A stretch of 64,000 nucleotides of DNA, taken from positions 1,302,001 through 1,366,000 of the forward strand of contig NZ_CP025394.1 of assembly GCF_002943525.1 (NCBI RefSeq), in the 5' to 3' direction. The position numbers were made by a program, and so were the translations under genes. The notes beneath the pieces are model-generated. The model made no database searches, had not been told where the DNA came from, and saw only the letters and a list, made by a program, of their open reading frames with translations. The DNA comes from Kitasatospora sp. MMS16-BH015 (lineage in GTDB: Bacteria; Actinomycetota; Actinomycetes; Streptomycetales; Streptomycetaceae). Of the stretch, positions 22,092 to 30,484 are shown in pieces; position 1 is the stretch's first letter, and every line of letters begins with the position of its first letter.

Positions 22092-22643
22092 ATGGTCACC
22101 ATGGAACTGGATCTTGCCGCCGCAGCCGGACCGACCCCGGAGGTGATCCGCACCGACCGGCTGGACCTGCTGCCGCTGACGGTCGGTCACGCCGAGGAGA
22201 TGGCCGCGGTGCTCGACGACCCCTCGTTGCACACTTACATCGGAGGCAAGCCTGCCACCGTGGCAACTTTGCGCTCACGGTACGAACGCATGACGGCCGG
22301 ATCGGGCGACCCCGCGGTCGGCTGGCTCAACTGGGTGGTCCGACTCCGCGCCGAGCACCGCCTGACCGGCACCGTCCAGGCCACGGTCACCACCACCCCG
22401 GCCACCGCGACGGCACCCGTGACCCGCAGCGCCGAACTCGCCTGGGTGGTCGGCACCCCCTGGCAGGGCCGCGGCATCGCCACCGAAGCCGCCCTCGGCC
22501 TGGCCGACTGGCTCCGCACCCACGGCGTACCCGACCTCGCGGCCCACATCCACCCCGAACACCGGGCCTCCGCCGCCGTGGCCGCCGCGATCGGTCTGAC
22601 CCCCACCGACACCTGGCAGGACGGCGAGCGCCGCTGGCACTGA
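22092..22643 (+). CDS. GNAT family N-acetyltransferase
   Basis: Rim-like acetyltransferase of 183 residues. RTDRLDLLPLTVGHAEEMAA is the first strand and helix, SAELAWVVGTPWQGRGIATEAA is the acetyl-CoA loop (QGRGIA), and VPDLAAHIHPEHRASAAVAA the final segment. It begins at ATG 22092, with ATG 22101 equally possible; no clear ribosome site decides it. It follows the CoA ligase by 59 bases on the same strand. The acceptor is unknown. Confidence 0.8.
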   Translation: MVTMELDLAAAAGPTPEVIRTDRLDLLPLTVGHAEEMAAVLDDPSLHTYIGGKPATVATLRSRYERMTAGSGDPAVGWLNWVVRLRAEHRLTGTVQATVTTTPATATAPVTRSAELAWVVGTPWQGRGIATEAALGLADWLRTHGVPDLAAHIHPEHRASAAVAAAIGLTPTDTWQDGERRWH

Positions 22644-22796
22644 CGGCCACGGAGACTGCCCGCCCGCGAAAGCGGTGGTGCGGCAGGCGCCCGCCGCACC
22701 ACCCCAGCAGCGGCACGACGGACACCCGTCCGACCCGGAGCCGGCCGCCCGGCACGGGCCGAAGCAGGCCGGCACAGGCCGAAGCAGGCCGACGCC

Positions 22797-23711
22797 TCAG
22801 GAGGCCAGCTTGCCCATCGCGTTCACCTCGTCGACCACGCCCGCGTCGAAGAAGCTCCACGGCAGGTTGGCGAAGCCGCCGTTGCCCCAGCTGCTGCCCC
22901 AGCTGTTCTCGATGGTCACGCCCTGCTCGTTGTAGGCCACGATGGTGATCTCGTGCCCGCCGACCACCGGGTCGCTGCCGCTGTCACCGGGCGTGTAGCT
23001 GTAGTCCGAGGCGGTCTGCGAGTTGAGGTCCATGAAGCTCTGCTGGACCTCGAAGCCGATCGGCACCGGCTCGCCCTGGGAGATGGCGTCCTCGATCGCC
23101 GAACGGGCCGAGCCGCCGCTGTTCGGCAGCTGGACGAAGCCGGAGAGCTTGTAGTTGGCGGCGTTGGCGACCTCGTTGGCGTCCGGCTGGGTGGTGTAGT
23201 CGCTGGTGCCCTGCCAGTAGTCGGACTGGGTGTCGATGCCCTGCTGCTGCTCCATCGGCAGCGCGACGCTGGCGTAGGTGCCCTGGTCGTTGCCCTGGGC
23301 TATCTGCGCGTAGATGTACATCGGGGCCATCGGGGCGCCGCTGATGCCCTGCTCGTTCATCAGGATGCCGTAGCCCGTGTAGCCGGTGGCCCAGGTGACG
23401 CAGGCGCCGACCTGGCCCTGGTCGCCGGGCGAGAGGGCGTAGTTGGTCAGGTCCGCGCTGGCGGGAGCGTAGCCGGGGCGGGCGTGCGGGGCGAGCGCGG
23501 CCAGCGCCCGCGAGGTGGCGGCCGCGGCGGCCGGACGGACGGCGGCCTTGTGCGACTTCAACGCGGCCAGGTTGAGGCCGGTCGCGTAGTGGTGGTGGCG
23601 CACGTGGTGCCCGGCCGGGGCGGCGGTGACAGCGGTGGCCGTGGTGGTGAAGACCAGGCTGCCGGAGAGCGCGAGCGCGGCCGTGAGGCCGAGCGCCATG
23701 CGGGAACGCAT
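22797..23711 (-). CDS. Secreted papain-family (C1) cysteine peptidase
   Basis: A 304-residue exported protease. A Sec signal peptide is evident (MRSRMALGLTAALALSGSLV, cut near AVTAAPAG). ATG 23711 has AAGGAG 7 bases upstream. Mature motifs of the papain clan: QGQVGACVTWATGYTGYG with the catalytic Cys at about residue 103 (papain has GxCWAF; Val-Thr-Trp here is a departure), GGHEITIVAYNE with His at about 251, and ENSWGSSWGNGGF with Asn at about 269. A His-rich segment (GHHVRHHHYATG) begins the mature protein and may bind metal or act in the pro-region. Its promoter region carries a palindrome and phased repeats, so it is probably regulated. Confidence 0.87.
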   Translation of the reverse strand: MRSRMALGLTAALALSGSLVFTTTATAVTAAPAGHHVRHHHYATGLNLAALKSHKAAVRPAAAAATSRALAALAPHARPGYAPASADLTNYALSPGDQGQVGACVTWATGYTGYGILMNEQGISGAPMAPMYIYAQIAQGNDQGTYASVALPMEQQQGIDTQSDYWQGTSDYTTQPDANEVANAANYKLSGFVQLPNSGGSARSAIEDAISQGEPVPIGFEVQQSFMDLNSQTASDYSYTPGDSGSDPVVGGHEITIVAYNEQGVTIENSWGSSWGNGGFANLPWSFFDAGVVDEVNAMGKLAS

Positions 23712-24157
23712 CGATGAACTCCTTGTGGGGGTCGCCGGTCGTGGGGGCCGGCGCGCCGCGCCGCGCCGCAGATCCGGACGGGACCGGCGCGGAGGGCGGA
23801 AACAGTGGGGGATTGCGCCCGGCTGACGGTGCATCGGCTGCCGGGAGCGCTGCTCACCGTAGGGGAGCTGCGGCGTGCATGTCATGGGAAGAACATGACA
23901 ACGTCGCGAAGTGGACAGCAATCTCTCAGGAATTGACAGGAAACTCCCAGGAAGTCAGACTCGCGGGGCCACCGCGCACTGCCGGGAGCCCTGGGTCACC
24001 ACCGCTACCCTCGCCCCCGGCTGGCGAGACCACTGCCGCCCCGCCCCTAACGAGTCGACAAATCGACCTGTTCCTCGCCGAGTTCCGCGCCGACTCAGAT
24101 TCCCTTCCCGACACCCCTACCCCAACGGTGCGCCAGCAAGTAATGTAGCCGTTCATT
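23712..24157. promoter_or_regulatory. Divergent control region with a palindrome and three phased repeats
   Basis: 446 bases between the secreted peptidase and the MarR gene. At 23880-23900 TGTCATG-GGAAGAA-CATGACA is a perfect 7-bp-arm palindrome. At 23927, 23937 and 23948 the word CAGGAA recurs (TTCCTG on the coding strand of the peptidase), spaced 10 and 11 bases, one helical turn apart. These lie 170-245 bases before the peptidase start. They look like binding sites for one activator or repressor; the protein is unknown. Confidence 0.5.
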
Positions 24158-24158
24158 A
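24141..24158. promoter_or_regulatory. Candidate MarR operator
   Basis: TAATG at 24141-24145 and CATTA at 24154-24158 form an inverted repeat with 8 bases between, ending on the first base of the marR ATG. MarR proteins typically bind such AT-containing palindromes over their own promoter, so autoregulation is plausible. Confidence 0.45.
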
Positions 24159-24739
24159 TGAAGGGCGTACATAAATCTGACGAGGGCCTGGCCACCGACG
24201 CCAACGGCCTGCGCTTCGACCCCGGAGTCCGGTCCGCTATGGCCGGCTTCGCGGTCGACGGCGACACCGCCGCCCTGGAGACCGCGGCCGCCGTCCGCGC
24301 GGCGGCCCAGTCCATGGACAAGCTGCGCGGCCAGGGCGCCGGCGGGCGCGGCCTCAGCGCCGGCGCCATGGACGTCCTGGTCCGCCTCACCAGTCTCCAC
24401 CAACCTGAAATCGGCCTGCACATCGGCGAGTTGGCCCGAGCCGGCGGGGTCAGTTCGCGCAATGTCACCGGCCTGGTCGACACCCTGGAGCGGGACGGCC
24501 TGGTCCGGCGCGAGCCCGACCCGCACGACCGCCGCTCCGTCCGCGTGGTCGCCACCCCCGCCGGCACGGCCTGGCTGGCCGCCTTCCGCGAGCCCACCCG
24601 CCGCGCGATGTCCGCCGTCTTCCGCGGCTTCACCCACGCCGAGCTGGACACCTTTCGCGACTTCTGCCTCCGCCTGGTCGAGAACCAGCGCCGGCTCGAT
24701 CACCACCTCGCCCACCGCCCCGAGGGGAAAACACCGTGA
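24158..24739 (+). CDS. MarR-family transcriptional regulator
   Basis: A 193-residue winged-helix regulator. The core reads IGLHIGELARAGGVSSRNVT, then GLVDTLERDGLVRREPDPHD and RRSVRVVATPAG, which is the MarR recognition helix and wing with the DxRxxxV motif. N- and C-terminal helices form the dimer interface. There is no ribosome site before ATG 24158, so translation may be leaderless, as is common in actinomycetes. The stop overlaps the next gene start as GTGA. It probably controls itself and the SnoaL-like gene, with a small aromatic or phenolic ligand. Confidence 0.9.
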   Translation: MKGVHKSDEGLATDANGLRFDPGVRSAMAGFAVDGDTAALETAAAVRAAAQSMDKLRGQGAGGRGLSAGAMDVLVRLTSLHQPEIGLHIGELARAGGVSSRNVTGLVDTLERDGLVRREPDPHDRRSVRVVATPAGTAWLAAFREPTRRAMSAVFRGFTHAELDTFRDFCLRLVENQRRLDHHLAHRPEGKTP

Positions 24740-25107
24740 CCACCCGTCAGACCGTCCGGGCCTACCACGAGGCCCGCTTCCGCGGCGACGTCACGGCCGC
24801 CGCCGCACTGACCGGCGCGGGCTTCACCTTCCGCAGCCCGTTCGTCACCTCGGACAGCCCGACCGGCCACCTCGACGGCATCGACGGCCTGCTGTCGATC
24901 GTCACCGGCGTCGAGCTGCGCAGCGAGCTGTACGGCGAGGACGAGGCCGTCCTCGTCTACGACGTGCACACCGCCTCCCCCGTGGGCACCCAGCGCACCG
25001 CCGAGCACTTCCGCCTCCGCGACGGCCGGATCACCGCGATCGAGCTGATCTTCGACGGCGCTCCGTGGCAGGCCCTGATGGCCGCCGCCGGCCCGACCAC
25101 CACCTGA
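24736..25107 (+). CDS. SnoaL/NTF2-like fold protein
   Basis: A 123-residue protein from GTG 24736, overlapping the marR stop. The pattern MTTRQTVRAYHEARFRGDVT ... EHFRLRDGRITAIELIFDGA is the cone-shaped NTF2-like fold used by SnoaL cyclases, ketosteroid isomerases and many uncharacterised proteins. No catalytic set can be assigned. Its tight coupling with marR suggests it handles the regulator's inducer or a related compound. Confidence 0.75.
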   Translation: MTTRQTVRAYHEARFRGDVTAAAALTGAGFTFRSPFVTSDSPTGHLDGIDGLLSIVTGVELRSELYGEDEAVLVYDVHTASPVGTQRTAEHFRLRDGRITAIELIFDGAPWQALMAAAGPTTT

Positions 25108-25313
25108 CGCCCGCTCGGCTGCCCGATCCCGACTGTCCGATCCCCACAAAGCCACGCCGACCGACTGCGTACCGATCAACACCTGACCAACTGTCATCAC
25201 CTGGGCAGGGTGGAGTCCTGCCGATCACTCCCCGGCCGGGCAGTCCGCGCCGGAGTTGTGTCGGCCTGACAAGTTTCCACGAGTGTCTCTCGTCACACCC
25301 AGGGGGTAGCGCA

Positions 25314-26546
25314 GTGCAGATTCAAGAGCAGGCGAAGGTCGTGGTGACCGGTCTCGGGGCGACCACCCCGCTCGGCGGGAACGTGGCCGACACCTGGGCG
25401 GGGCTGCTCGCCGGGCGGTCCGGGATCAGCGCGATCGAGGAGGAGTGGGCGGCCGGGCTGCCGGTGCGGATCGCCGGGCAGCTGGCCGTCGAGCCGAGCA
25501 CGCAGCTGGACCGGGTGCTGGCCCGGCGGTTGGACCGGTGCGAGCAGGTGGCGCTGGTCGCGGCCCGGGAGGCCTGGGCCGACGCGGGTGCGCCGGAGGT
25601 GGTGCCCGAGCGGCTGGCCGTGGTGATCGGGACGGGCACCGGCGGCGTGCTGACTCTGCTGGGCCAGGACGACGTGCTGGAGGCCGCCGGCTCCCGGCGG
25701 GTCTCGCCGCACACCGTGCCGATGCTGATGGCCAACGGCCCGGCCGCCTGGGTCGCCATCGAACTCGGCGCGCAGGGCGGCGCCCACACCCCCGTGAGCG
25801 CCTGCGCCTCCGGCGCCGAGGCGATCGCGCTGGGCCTGGACCTGATACGCCTCGGCCGGGCCGACGTGGTGGTGGCCGGCGGCGCCGAGACCTCCATCTG
25901 CCCGATCACCCTGGCCGGGTTCGCCCAGGCGAAGGCGCACTCCACCCGCAACGAGGACCCGACCCGCGCCTCCCGCCCCTTCGACGTGGACCGGGACGGC
26001 TTCGTGATCGGCGAGGGCGCGGCCCTGCTGGTGCTCGAACGGGCCGAGCACGCCGCCGCCCGCGGCGCCCGGGCCCACGCCACCCTCGCCGGAGCGGCCG
26101 TCACCTCGGACGCCCACCACATCACCGCCCCGCACCCGGACGGCCAGATCCGCGCCATCCGCCGCGCCCTCGCCGAGGCCCGCCTCTCCCCCGCCGAGGT
26201 CTCCCTCGTCCAGGCCCACGCCACCTCCACCCCGCCCGGCGACCTCACCGAGGCCCGCTCGATCACCGCCGCCATCGGCACCCACCCGGCTGTCACCGCC
26301 ACCAAGTCGATGACCGGTCACCTGCTGGGCGCAGCGGGCGCGGTCGGCGCCCTCGCCACCGTGCTGGCCCTGCGCGACGGCGTCATCCCACCCACCGCCA
26401 ACCTCGACACCCTCGACCCCGAGGTCGACCTCGACATCGTCACCGGCACCGCCCGGCGCGCCCGTCTGACGGCCGCCGTCTCCAACTCCTTCGGCTTCGG
26501 CAGCCACAACGCCACCCTCGTCCTCACCCCATCCCCGTCCGTCTGA
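25314..26546 (+). CDS. Stand-alone beta-ketoacyl-ACP synthase (FabF-like)
   Basis: A condensing enzyme that joins malonyl-ACP to an acyl chain. The 410 residues from GTG 25314 (AGGGGG upstream) contain the full Cys-His-His set: SACASGAEA with Cys about 164, AHATSTPPGD with His about 302 and MTGHLLGAAG with His about 335, plus NSFGFGSHN at the end. No acyl carrier protein, malonyl transferase or ketoreductase lies nearby, so it is not part of a visible fatty-acid or polyketide cluster. It might modify fatty-acid length or serve a distant pathway. It follows the SnoaL gene by 206 bases, so it may have its own promoter. Confidence 0.9.
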   Translation: MQIQEQAKVVVTGLGATTPLGGNVADTWAGLLAGRSGISAIEEEWAAGLPVRIAGQLAVEPSTQLDRVLARRLDRCEQVALVAAREAWADAGAPEVVPERLAVVIGTGTGGVLTLLGQDDVLEAAGSRRVSPHTVPMLMANGPAAWVAIELGAQGGAHTPVSACASGAEAIALGLDLIRLGRADVVVAGGAETSICPITLAGFAQAKAHSTRNEDPTRASRPFDVDRDGFVIGEGAALLVLERAEHAAARGARAHATLAGAAVTSDAHHITAPHPDGQIRAIRRALAEARLSPAEVSLVQAHATSTPPGDLTEARSITAAIGTHPAVTATKSMTGHLLGAAGAVGALATVLALRDGVIPPTANLDTLDPEVDLDIVTGTARRARLTAAVSNSFGFGSHNATLVLTPSPSV

Positions 26547-26550
26547 CCAC

Positions 26551-27141
26551 CTACCCGGCGACCGACCGGGTCAGCGGCCGACTGAACCGGCGGCAGACGT
26601 GCACCCGCCCGAACTCACCCCGCAGCCGGGCCGCTTCGGCCAGCGGCGCGGAGAGGAAGAGGGTGATGGGCCGCAGCCCCGGGCGGCGCGCGCCGATGGC
26701 CCGATCCGGCTCCTCGGGGTGGCTGCGCAGGTCGGCGTAGACGTGCAGGAAGTGCTCGCTCTCGGCGAAGCCGGCCGCGCGGTACCAGTCGAGGGTGCCG
26801 GGGTCGTCCCTGGTCCAGGCGTCCAGCGTGTCGACCCCGGCGGGCACCTCGGCCAGCCAGGCGGCCAGCAGGGCGGTCGCCAGCCCCCGCCGCCGGTGCT
26901 CCGGCCGCACGGCCACGGATTCGATGGTCGCCAGCGACCCCGTCACGCTCACGTCCAGCAGCGCCAGCACGGCGCCGTCCGGGTCGACGGCGACCAGTCC
27001 GCGCCCCGGCGGCACGACGGGCGGCCGCTCCCGGAGGACGTTGTCGAAGTACGCGGTGTCCAGGAAGGAGAGCACCCGGCAGTGCAGCCAGGAACGCTCG
27101 TCAGCGGGCCGGTAGGCCCGGATGGTGGTGTGATCGGGCAT
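26551..27141 (-). CDS. GNAT family N-acetyltransferase
   Basis: A 196-residue acetyltransferase, ATG 27141 with GGAGG 6 bases upstream. IESVAVRPEHRRRGLATALL contains the acetyl-CoA loop RRRGLA, and GTLDWYRAAGFAESEHFLHV the conserved Tyr. A basic C-terminal extension of about 50 residues (GARRPGLRPITLFLSAPLAE onward) is unusual in length. It converges with the ketosynthase, whose stop is only 4 bases away, so the two share no visible terminator. The substrate is unknown. Confidence 0.82.
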   Translation of the reverse strand: MPDHTTIRAYRPADERSWLHCRVLSFLDTAYFDNVLRERPPVVPPGRGLVAVDPDGAVLALLDVSVTGSLATIESVAVRPEHRRRGLATALLAAWLAEVPAGVDTLDAWTRDDPGTLDWYRAAGFAESEHFLHVYADLRSHPEEPDRAIGARRPGLRPITLFLSAPLAEAARLRGEFGRVHVCRRFSRPLTRSVAG

Positions 27142-27294
27142 GGTGATCCTCCGTCGGTCCTACTGCTGGAACGGCCCGTTGGCGGCCAGTCGGGCCCTTG
27201 CGGCCGAGGTCCTGCACGAGGGGGATCACGTCCGCCAGCCTGCGCTCCCCGGCCCGCTCGTGGCAACCGGTTTCCGGCCTGGTAGGAAAGGCTG

Positions 27295-27918
27295 GTGACT
27301 GGACAAGGGGCGAGCCGACCGTTCGATGCCGTGCTGTGCGACCTGGACGGGGTGGTGCGGTTCTTCGACCACCGTGAGGTGGCCCGTCTGGAGCGGGCGG
27401 CGGGGCTCCCGGCCGGGGCCGCCTTCCGGGCCGCGTTCCGCCCGGGGGTCGGGGACCGGCTGGTGCTCGGCGCACTCGACCGGGTCACCTGGACGGCGGC
27501 GCTCGCCGACGGCCTCGCGCCCCTGGACGCCGAGCGCGCCGGGGAGTTGGCCCGGGCGTTCGCCCACAGCCCGGCCTGGGCCGACGAGACGGCGGTGGCC
27601 CTGCTCCGGCGGGCCCGGGCCCACGTCCCGGTGCTACTGGTCACCAACGCCACCGTCTGGCTGGAGGAGGACCTGGCGGCCCTCGGCCTGACCGACCTCG
27701 CCGACCAGGTGGTCAACAGCGCCCGGGTCGGCCTCGCCAAGCCCGACCCGGCCCTCTACCACCTCGCCGCCGACCGCGTCGGCCTCGCCCCCGACCGCTG
27801 CCTCTTCGTCGACGACAGCCCGAAGAACGTCGCGGCGGCCGCCGGCCTGGGCATGCGCGCCGTCCTGCACCGCACCCCAGCCGACCTCGCCACCGCCCTC
27901 GCCGACCTCTGGTCCTGA
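27295..27918 (+). CDS. HAD superfamily hydrolase (subfamily IA)
   Basis: A 207-residue phosphatase-like enzyme. The four HAD motifs are present: DAVLCDLDGVV with the nucleophile Asp and acid Asp, VTNATVWL (Thr in motif II), ARVGLAKPDPALY (Lys), and CLFVDDSPKNV (metal Asp pair). A helical cap lies between motifs I and II. The start GTG 27295 has AGGAAAGG close upstream. It is divergent from the acetyltransferase, sharing a 153-base promoter region. Substrates of this group are small phosphate esters; the exact one cannot be inferred. Confidence 0.88.
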   Translation: MTGQGASRPFDAVLCDLDGVVRFFDHREVARLERAAGLPAGAAFRAAFRPGVGDRLVLGALDRVTWTAALADGLAPLDAERAGELARAFAHSPAWADETAVALLRRARAHVPVLLVTNATVWLEEDLAALGLTDLADQVVNSARVGLAKPDPALYHLAADRVGLAPDRCLFVDDSPKNVAAAAGLGMRAVLHRTPADLATALADLWS

Positions 27919-28112
27919 ACTCCGCTCACGACGACGACCCGGTGGCCCGATTTCCCTGGTCAGCCCCAGTGCCTGAGCTTCCCTCACCCATCCGGCGGTA
28001 GGGGTTTACCCACCCTCAGAAGTAGGCCCTGCACCATGGCGGGCCGGCCTCCCCGAGCGCGAGCATGATCTCGGGCCGCAGGGTGCGGCCGGTTGAAGAG
28101 ACGGGGGTAGTC

Positions 28113-29819
28113 ATGTGGGCCTTCAGTGATCGGGTGCCCTGGACAGCGGGCGTCCTGGTGGCCCTGACGGCGATCTGCCTGGCGGTGGCGCTCCGCTCGG
28201 CGTCGGCCAGGGGCAGACCGGTCGTGTCGGCGGCCTCACCAGGCGCGGCCCCTGCCTCCGCACCGGGCGCGGCTCCTACCGCCGTACCGGGCGCGGCCTC
28301 TGCCGACCTACCGGGCCGAGCCGAGCGGCTGGTCCGGCACTGCGCAGCGGCCCTGCTCGGGTTCGCCGCCTTCGGCGAGGTGACGGTGCTCCTCCGTGCA
28401 CTCCACAACCCCGGCGGCCCGGGCTACGTCGTCACCGTGCCCGGCCTGGCCGCCCTCGACCTGCTGCCGGCCACCCTCCTGCTCCCCGCCCTGCTGCTGG
28501 CCATCCTCCCCGCGTACCCACCCGGCCAGGCCCCCGGCCGTCGCACCGTCCCCATCACCGCAGCGGTGGCCGGCTCCGTCCTGGCCTGGCCCTCCTGGCT
28601 GACCAGTACCCCGCCCCTCCCACTGATGGACCACCTGGTGGGCGGCCTCGCCATCCCCTTGCTCGCCGCCGCAGCCGCAGCCGCCCTCCCCCGCCTCACC
28701 GCTCCACCCGCCGGGTCCGCCGCCCCGGCCTCAGCCTCCGCCACCCCCTGGGCCCTGCTCCTCCCGGGCGTCGCCACCATGGTCGCCGGTCTGCTCGGGT
28801 TCCCGCTCTGGGCTCCCGCCGAGCCCGGCACCGGGATCGGGCTCGCCGTCACGTACTGGTCGATCGGCCTGGCCGTGCTGGTGGCCCTCGGCACCGCCGC
28901 GCTGCACCGCCCACGGGCGGCGGCCCACCTCGCCACGCTCGGCCTGCTCGCGGTGGGCGCGTACGGCGTGATCCAGGGCGGGTTCAGCGGCTCCCTCCTG
29001 GAGATCCGCACCTTCGGCACTCCGGTCGGCCCGCCACCGGGCCTCCCCTCCGAGCTCAGTCACCACATCACCGTGCTGGCCGGCATCCACGGCGCGCTGC
29101 TGCTCGCTCTCGGGCTCTGGCTGCTGCCGCGCACTGTGCTGCCCGATCTGCGGCGAATGCTGGGCCGCGAGCCCGATCCGGCGCTCTCCCGTCGGGTGCA
29201 GGAGCTGGCCGAGACCCGGGCCGAGGCGGTGAGTTCGGCGGCGGCCGAGCTGCGCCGGATCGAGCGCGACCTGCACGACGGTGCCCAAGGCCGGCTGGTC
29301 ACCATCGGGATGAACCTGCGGGTCGCCGAGGAGCTGATCCGCACCAGCCCGGCCGAGGCGGCGGCCCTGGTGGTGGAGGCCAGGGTCTCCTCGGCCACCG
29401 CCCTGGAGGAGCTGCGCAGCCTGGTCCGCGGCACCTGCCCACCCGTGCTGGCCGACCGAGGCCTCGGCGAGGCCGTCCGCGCGCTCTCCCGGGAGCTGCC
29501 GCTGCCCTGCGAGACGGAGATCGACCTCCCCGTCCGGCTCGACCTCCCGCTGGAGTCGGCCTGCTACTTCGCGACGGCCGAGTTGGTGACCAACGCCGTA
29601 CGCCACTCCTCCGCGAGCACCCTGCGAATACACCTGACCCACACCGACGGCCGGCTGCGCCTGTACGTCGCCGACGACGGCATCGGCGGGGCCGACCCGA
29701 GCCGGGGCACCGGCCTGGCGGGGGTGGAGCGCAGGATGGCGGCCTTCGATGGCATCCTGACCGTCAGCAGCCCGCCCGGCGGGCCGACGGTGGTGGCCCT
29801 GGAGGTGCCGTGCGGGTAG
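28113..29819 (+). CDS. Membrane sensor histidine kinase (NarL-type system)
   Basis: A 568-residue kinase with about eight N-terminal membrane helices (through residue 350) and a cytoplasmic HisKA_3/HATPase end. The phospho-acceptor His is in RIERDLHDGAQGRLV at about 388; the N box is ELVTNAVRHSSAST and the G box ADDGIGGADPSRGTGLAGVE. I chose ATG 28113 (MWAFSDRVPWTAGV) over 28065, whose extra residues are not typical. The gene overlaps the response regulator start by 10 bases. A long Ala/Pro segment after the first helix (about residues 40-75) is low-complexity. The stimulus is unknown. Confidence 0.9.
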   Translation: MWAFSDRVPWTAGVLVALTAICLAVALRSASARGRPVVSAASPGAAPASAPGAAPTAVPGAASADLPGRAERLVRHCAAALLGFAAFGEVTVLLRALHNPGGPGYVVTVPGLAALDLLPATLLLPALLLAILPAYPPGQAPGRRTVPITAAVAGSVLAWPSWLTSTPPLPLMDHLVGGLAIPLLAAAAAAALPRLTAPPAGSAAPASASATPWALLLPGVATMVAGLLGFPLWAPAEPGTGIGLAVTYWSIGLAVLVALGTAALHRPRAAAHLATLGLLAVGAYGVIQGGFSGSLLEIRTFGTPVGPPPGLPSELSHHITVLAGIHGALLLALGLWLLPRTVLPDLRRMLGREPDPALSRRVQELAETRAEAVSSAAAELRRIERDLHDGAQGRLVTIGMNLRVAEELIRTSPAEAAALVVEARVSSATALEELRSLVRGTCPPVLADRGLGEAVRALSRELPLPCETEIDLPVRLDLPLESACYFATAELVTNAVRHSSASTLRIHLTHTDGRLRLYVADDGIGGADPSRGTGLAGVERRMAAFDGILTVSSPPGGPTVVALEVPCG

Positions 29820-30460
29820 TGGTGGCGGAGGATCTCTTCCTACTCCGGGAGGGCCTGGTGCGGCTCCTCAAGGCCCGGGGCTTCGAGATCGCGGCGGCCA
29901 CCGACAGCGCGCCGGGCCTGCTCGACGCACTGCTCGAACACCGGCCGGAGCTCGCCGTCGTCGACATCTGGCTGCCGCCCACCCACACCGACGACGGCCT
30001 CCGGGCGGCCCTTGCCGCCCGGTCCCGCCTCCCCGGCCTGCCGATCCTGCTGCTCTCGCAGTACGTGGAGCCGCTGTACGCCGAGGAGTTGCTCGCCGAC
30101 CAGTCAGGTGGGGTCGGGTACCTGCTCAAGGACCGGGTGTTCAGCGACGACCAGTTCGTGGACGCGATCCGCACCGTCGCCGGGGGCGGCACGGTGATGG
30201 ACCCTCAGGTGGTCACCAAGCTGCTCGGCCGCCAACACCGCAGCACCCCGCTCTCCCGCCTCTCCGACCGGGAGCGCCAGGTCCTGGAGCTGATGGCCGA
30301 GGGCCGGTCCAACAGCGCCATCGCCCAGCGGCTCTTCGTCAGCGAGAAGGCCGTCTCCAAGCACAGCACCAGCATCTTCACCAAGCTGGAGCTCTCACCC
30401 TCCGAGGACGACAACCGCCGGGTGCTCGCCGTCCTCGCGTACCTGATGTCCACGCCCTGA
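29810..30460 (+). CDS. LuxR/NarL-type response regulator
   Basis: A 216-residue partner of the kinase just upstream, with which it overlaps. The receiver domain has the acidic pair in VVVAEDLFLL, the phospho-accepting Asp52 in LAVVDIWLPP and Lys in GYLLKDRV. The LuxR helix-turn-helix occupies about residues 149-206 (LSDRERQVLELMAEGRSNSA, then IAQRLFVSEKAVSKH). The start is GTG 29810. Targets are unknown; autoregulation of the pair is possible. Confidence 0.93.
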   Translation: MRVVVAEDLFLLREGLVRLLKARGFEIAAATDSAPGLLDALLEHRPELAVVDIWLPPTHTDDGLRAALAARSRLPGLPILLLSQYVEPLYAEELLADQSGGVGYLLKDRVFSDDQFVDAIRTVAGGGTVMDPQVVTKLLGRQHRSTPLSRLSDRERQVLELMAEGRSNSAIAQRLFVSEKAVSKHSTSIFTKLELSPSEDDNRRVLAVLAYLMSTP

Positions 30461-30484
30461 ACGGGCCGGCCGGCGCGCCCCGGG

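Noticed and set aside
25314..26546. Part of a polyketide cluster
   Set aside because: No acyl carrier protein, chain-length factor, acyltransferase or ketoreductase is adjacent.
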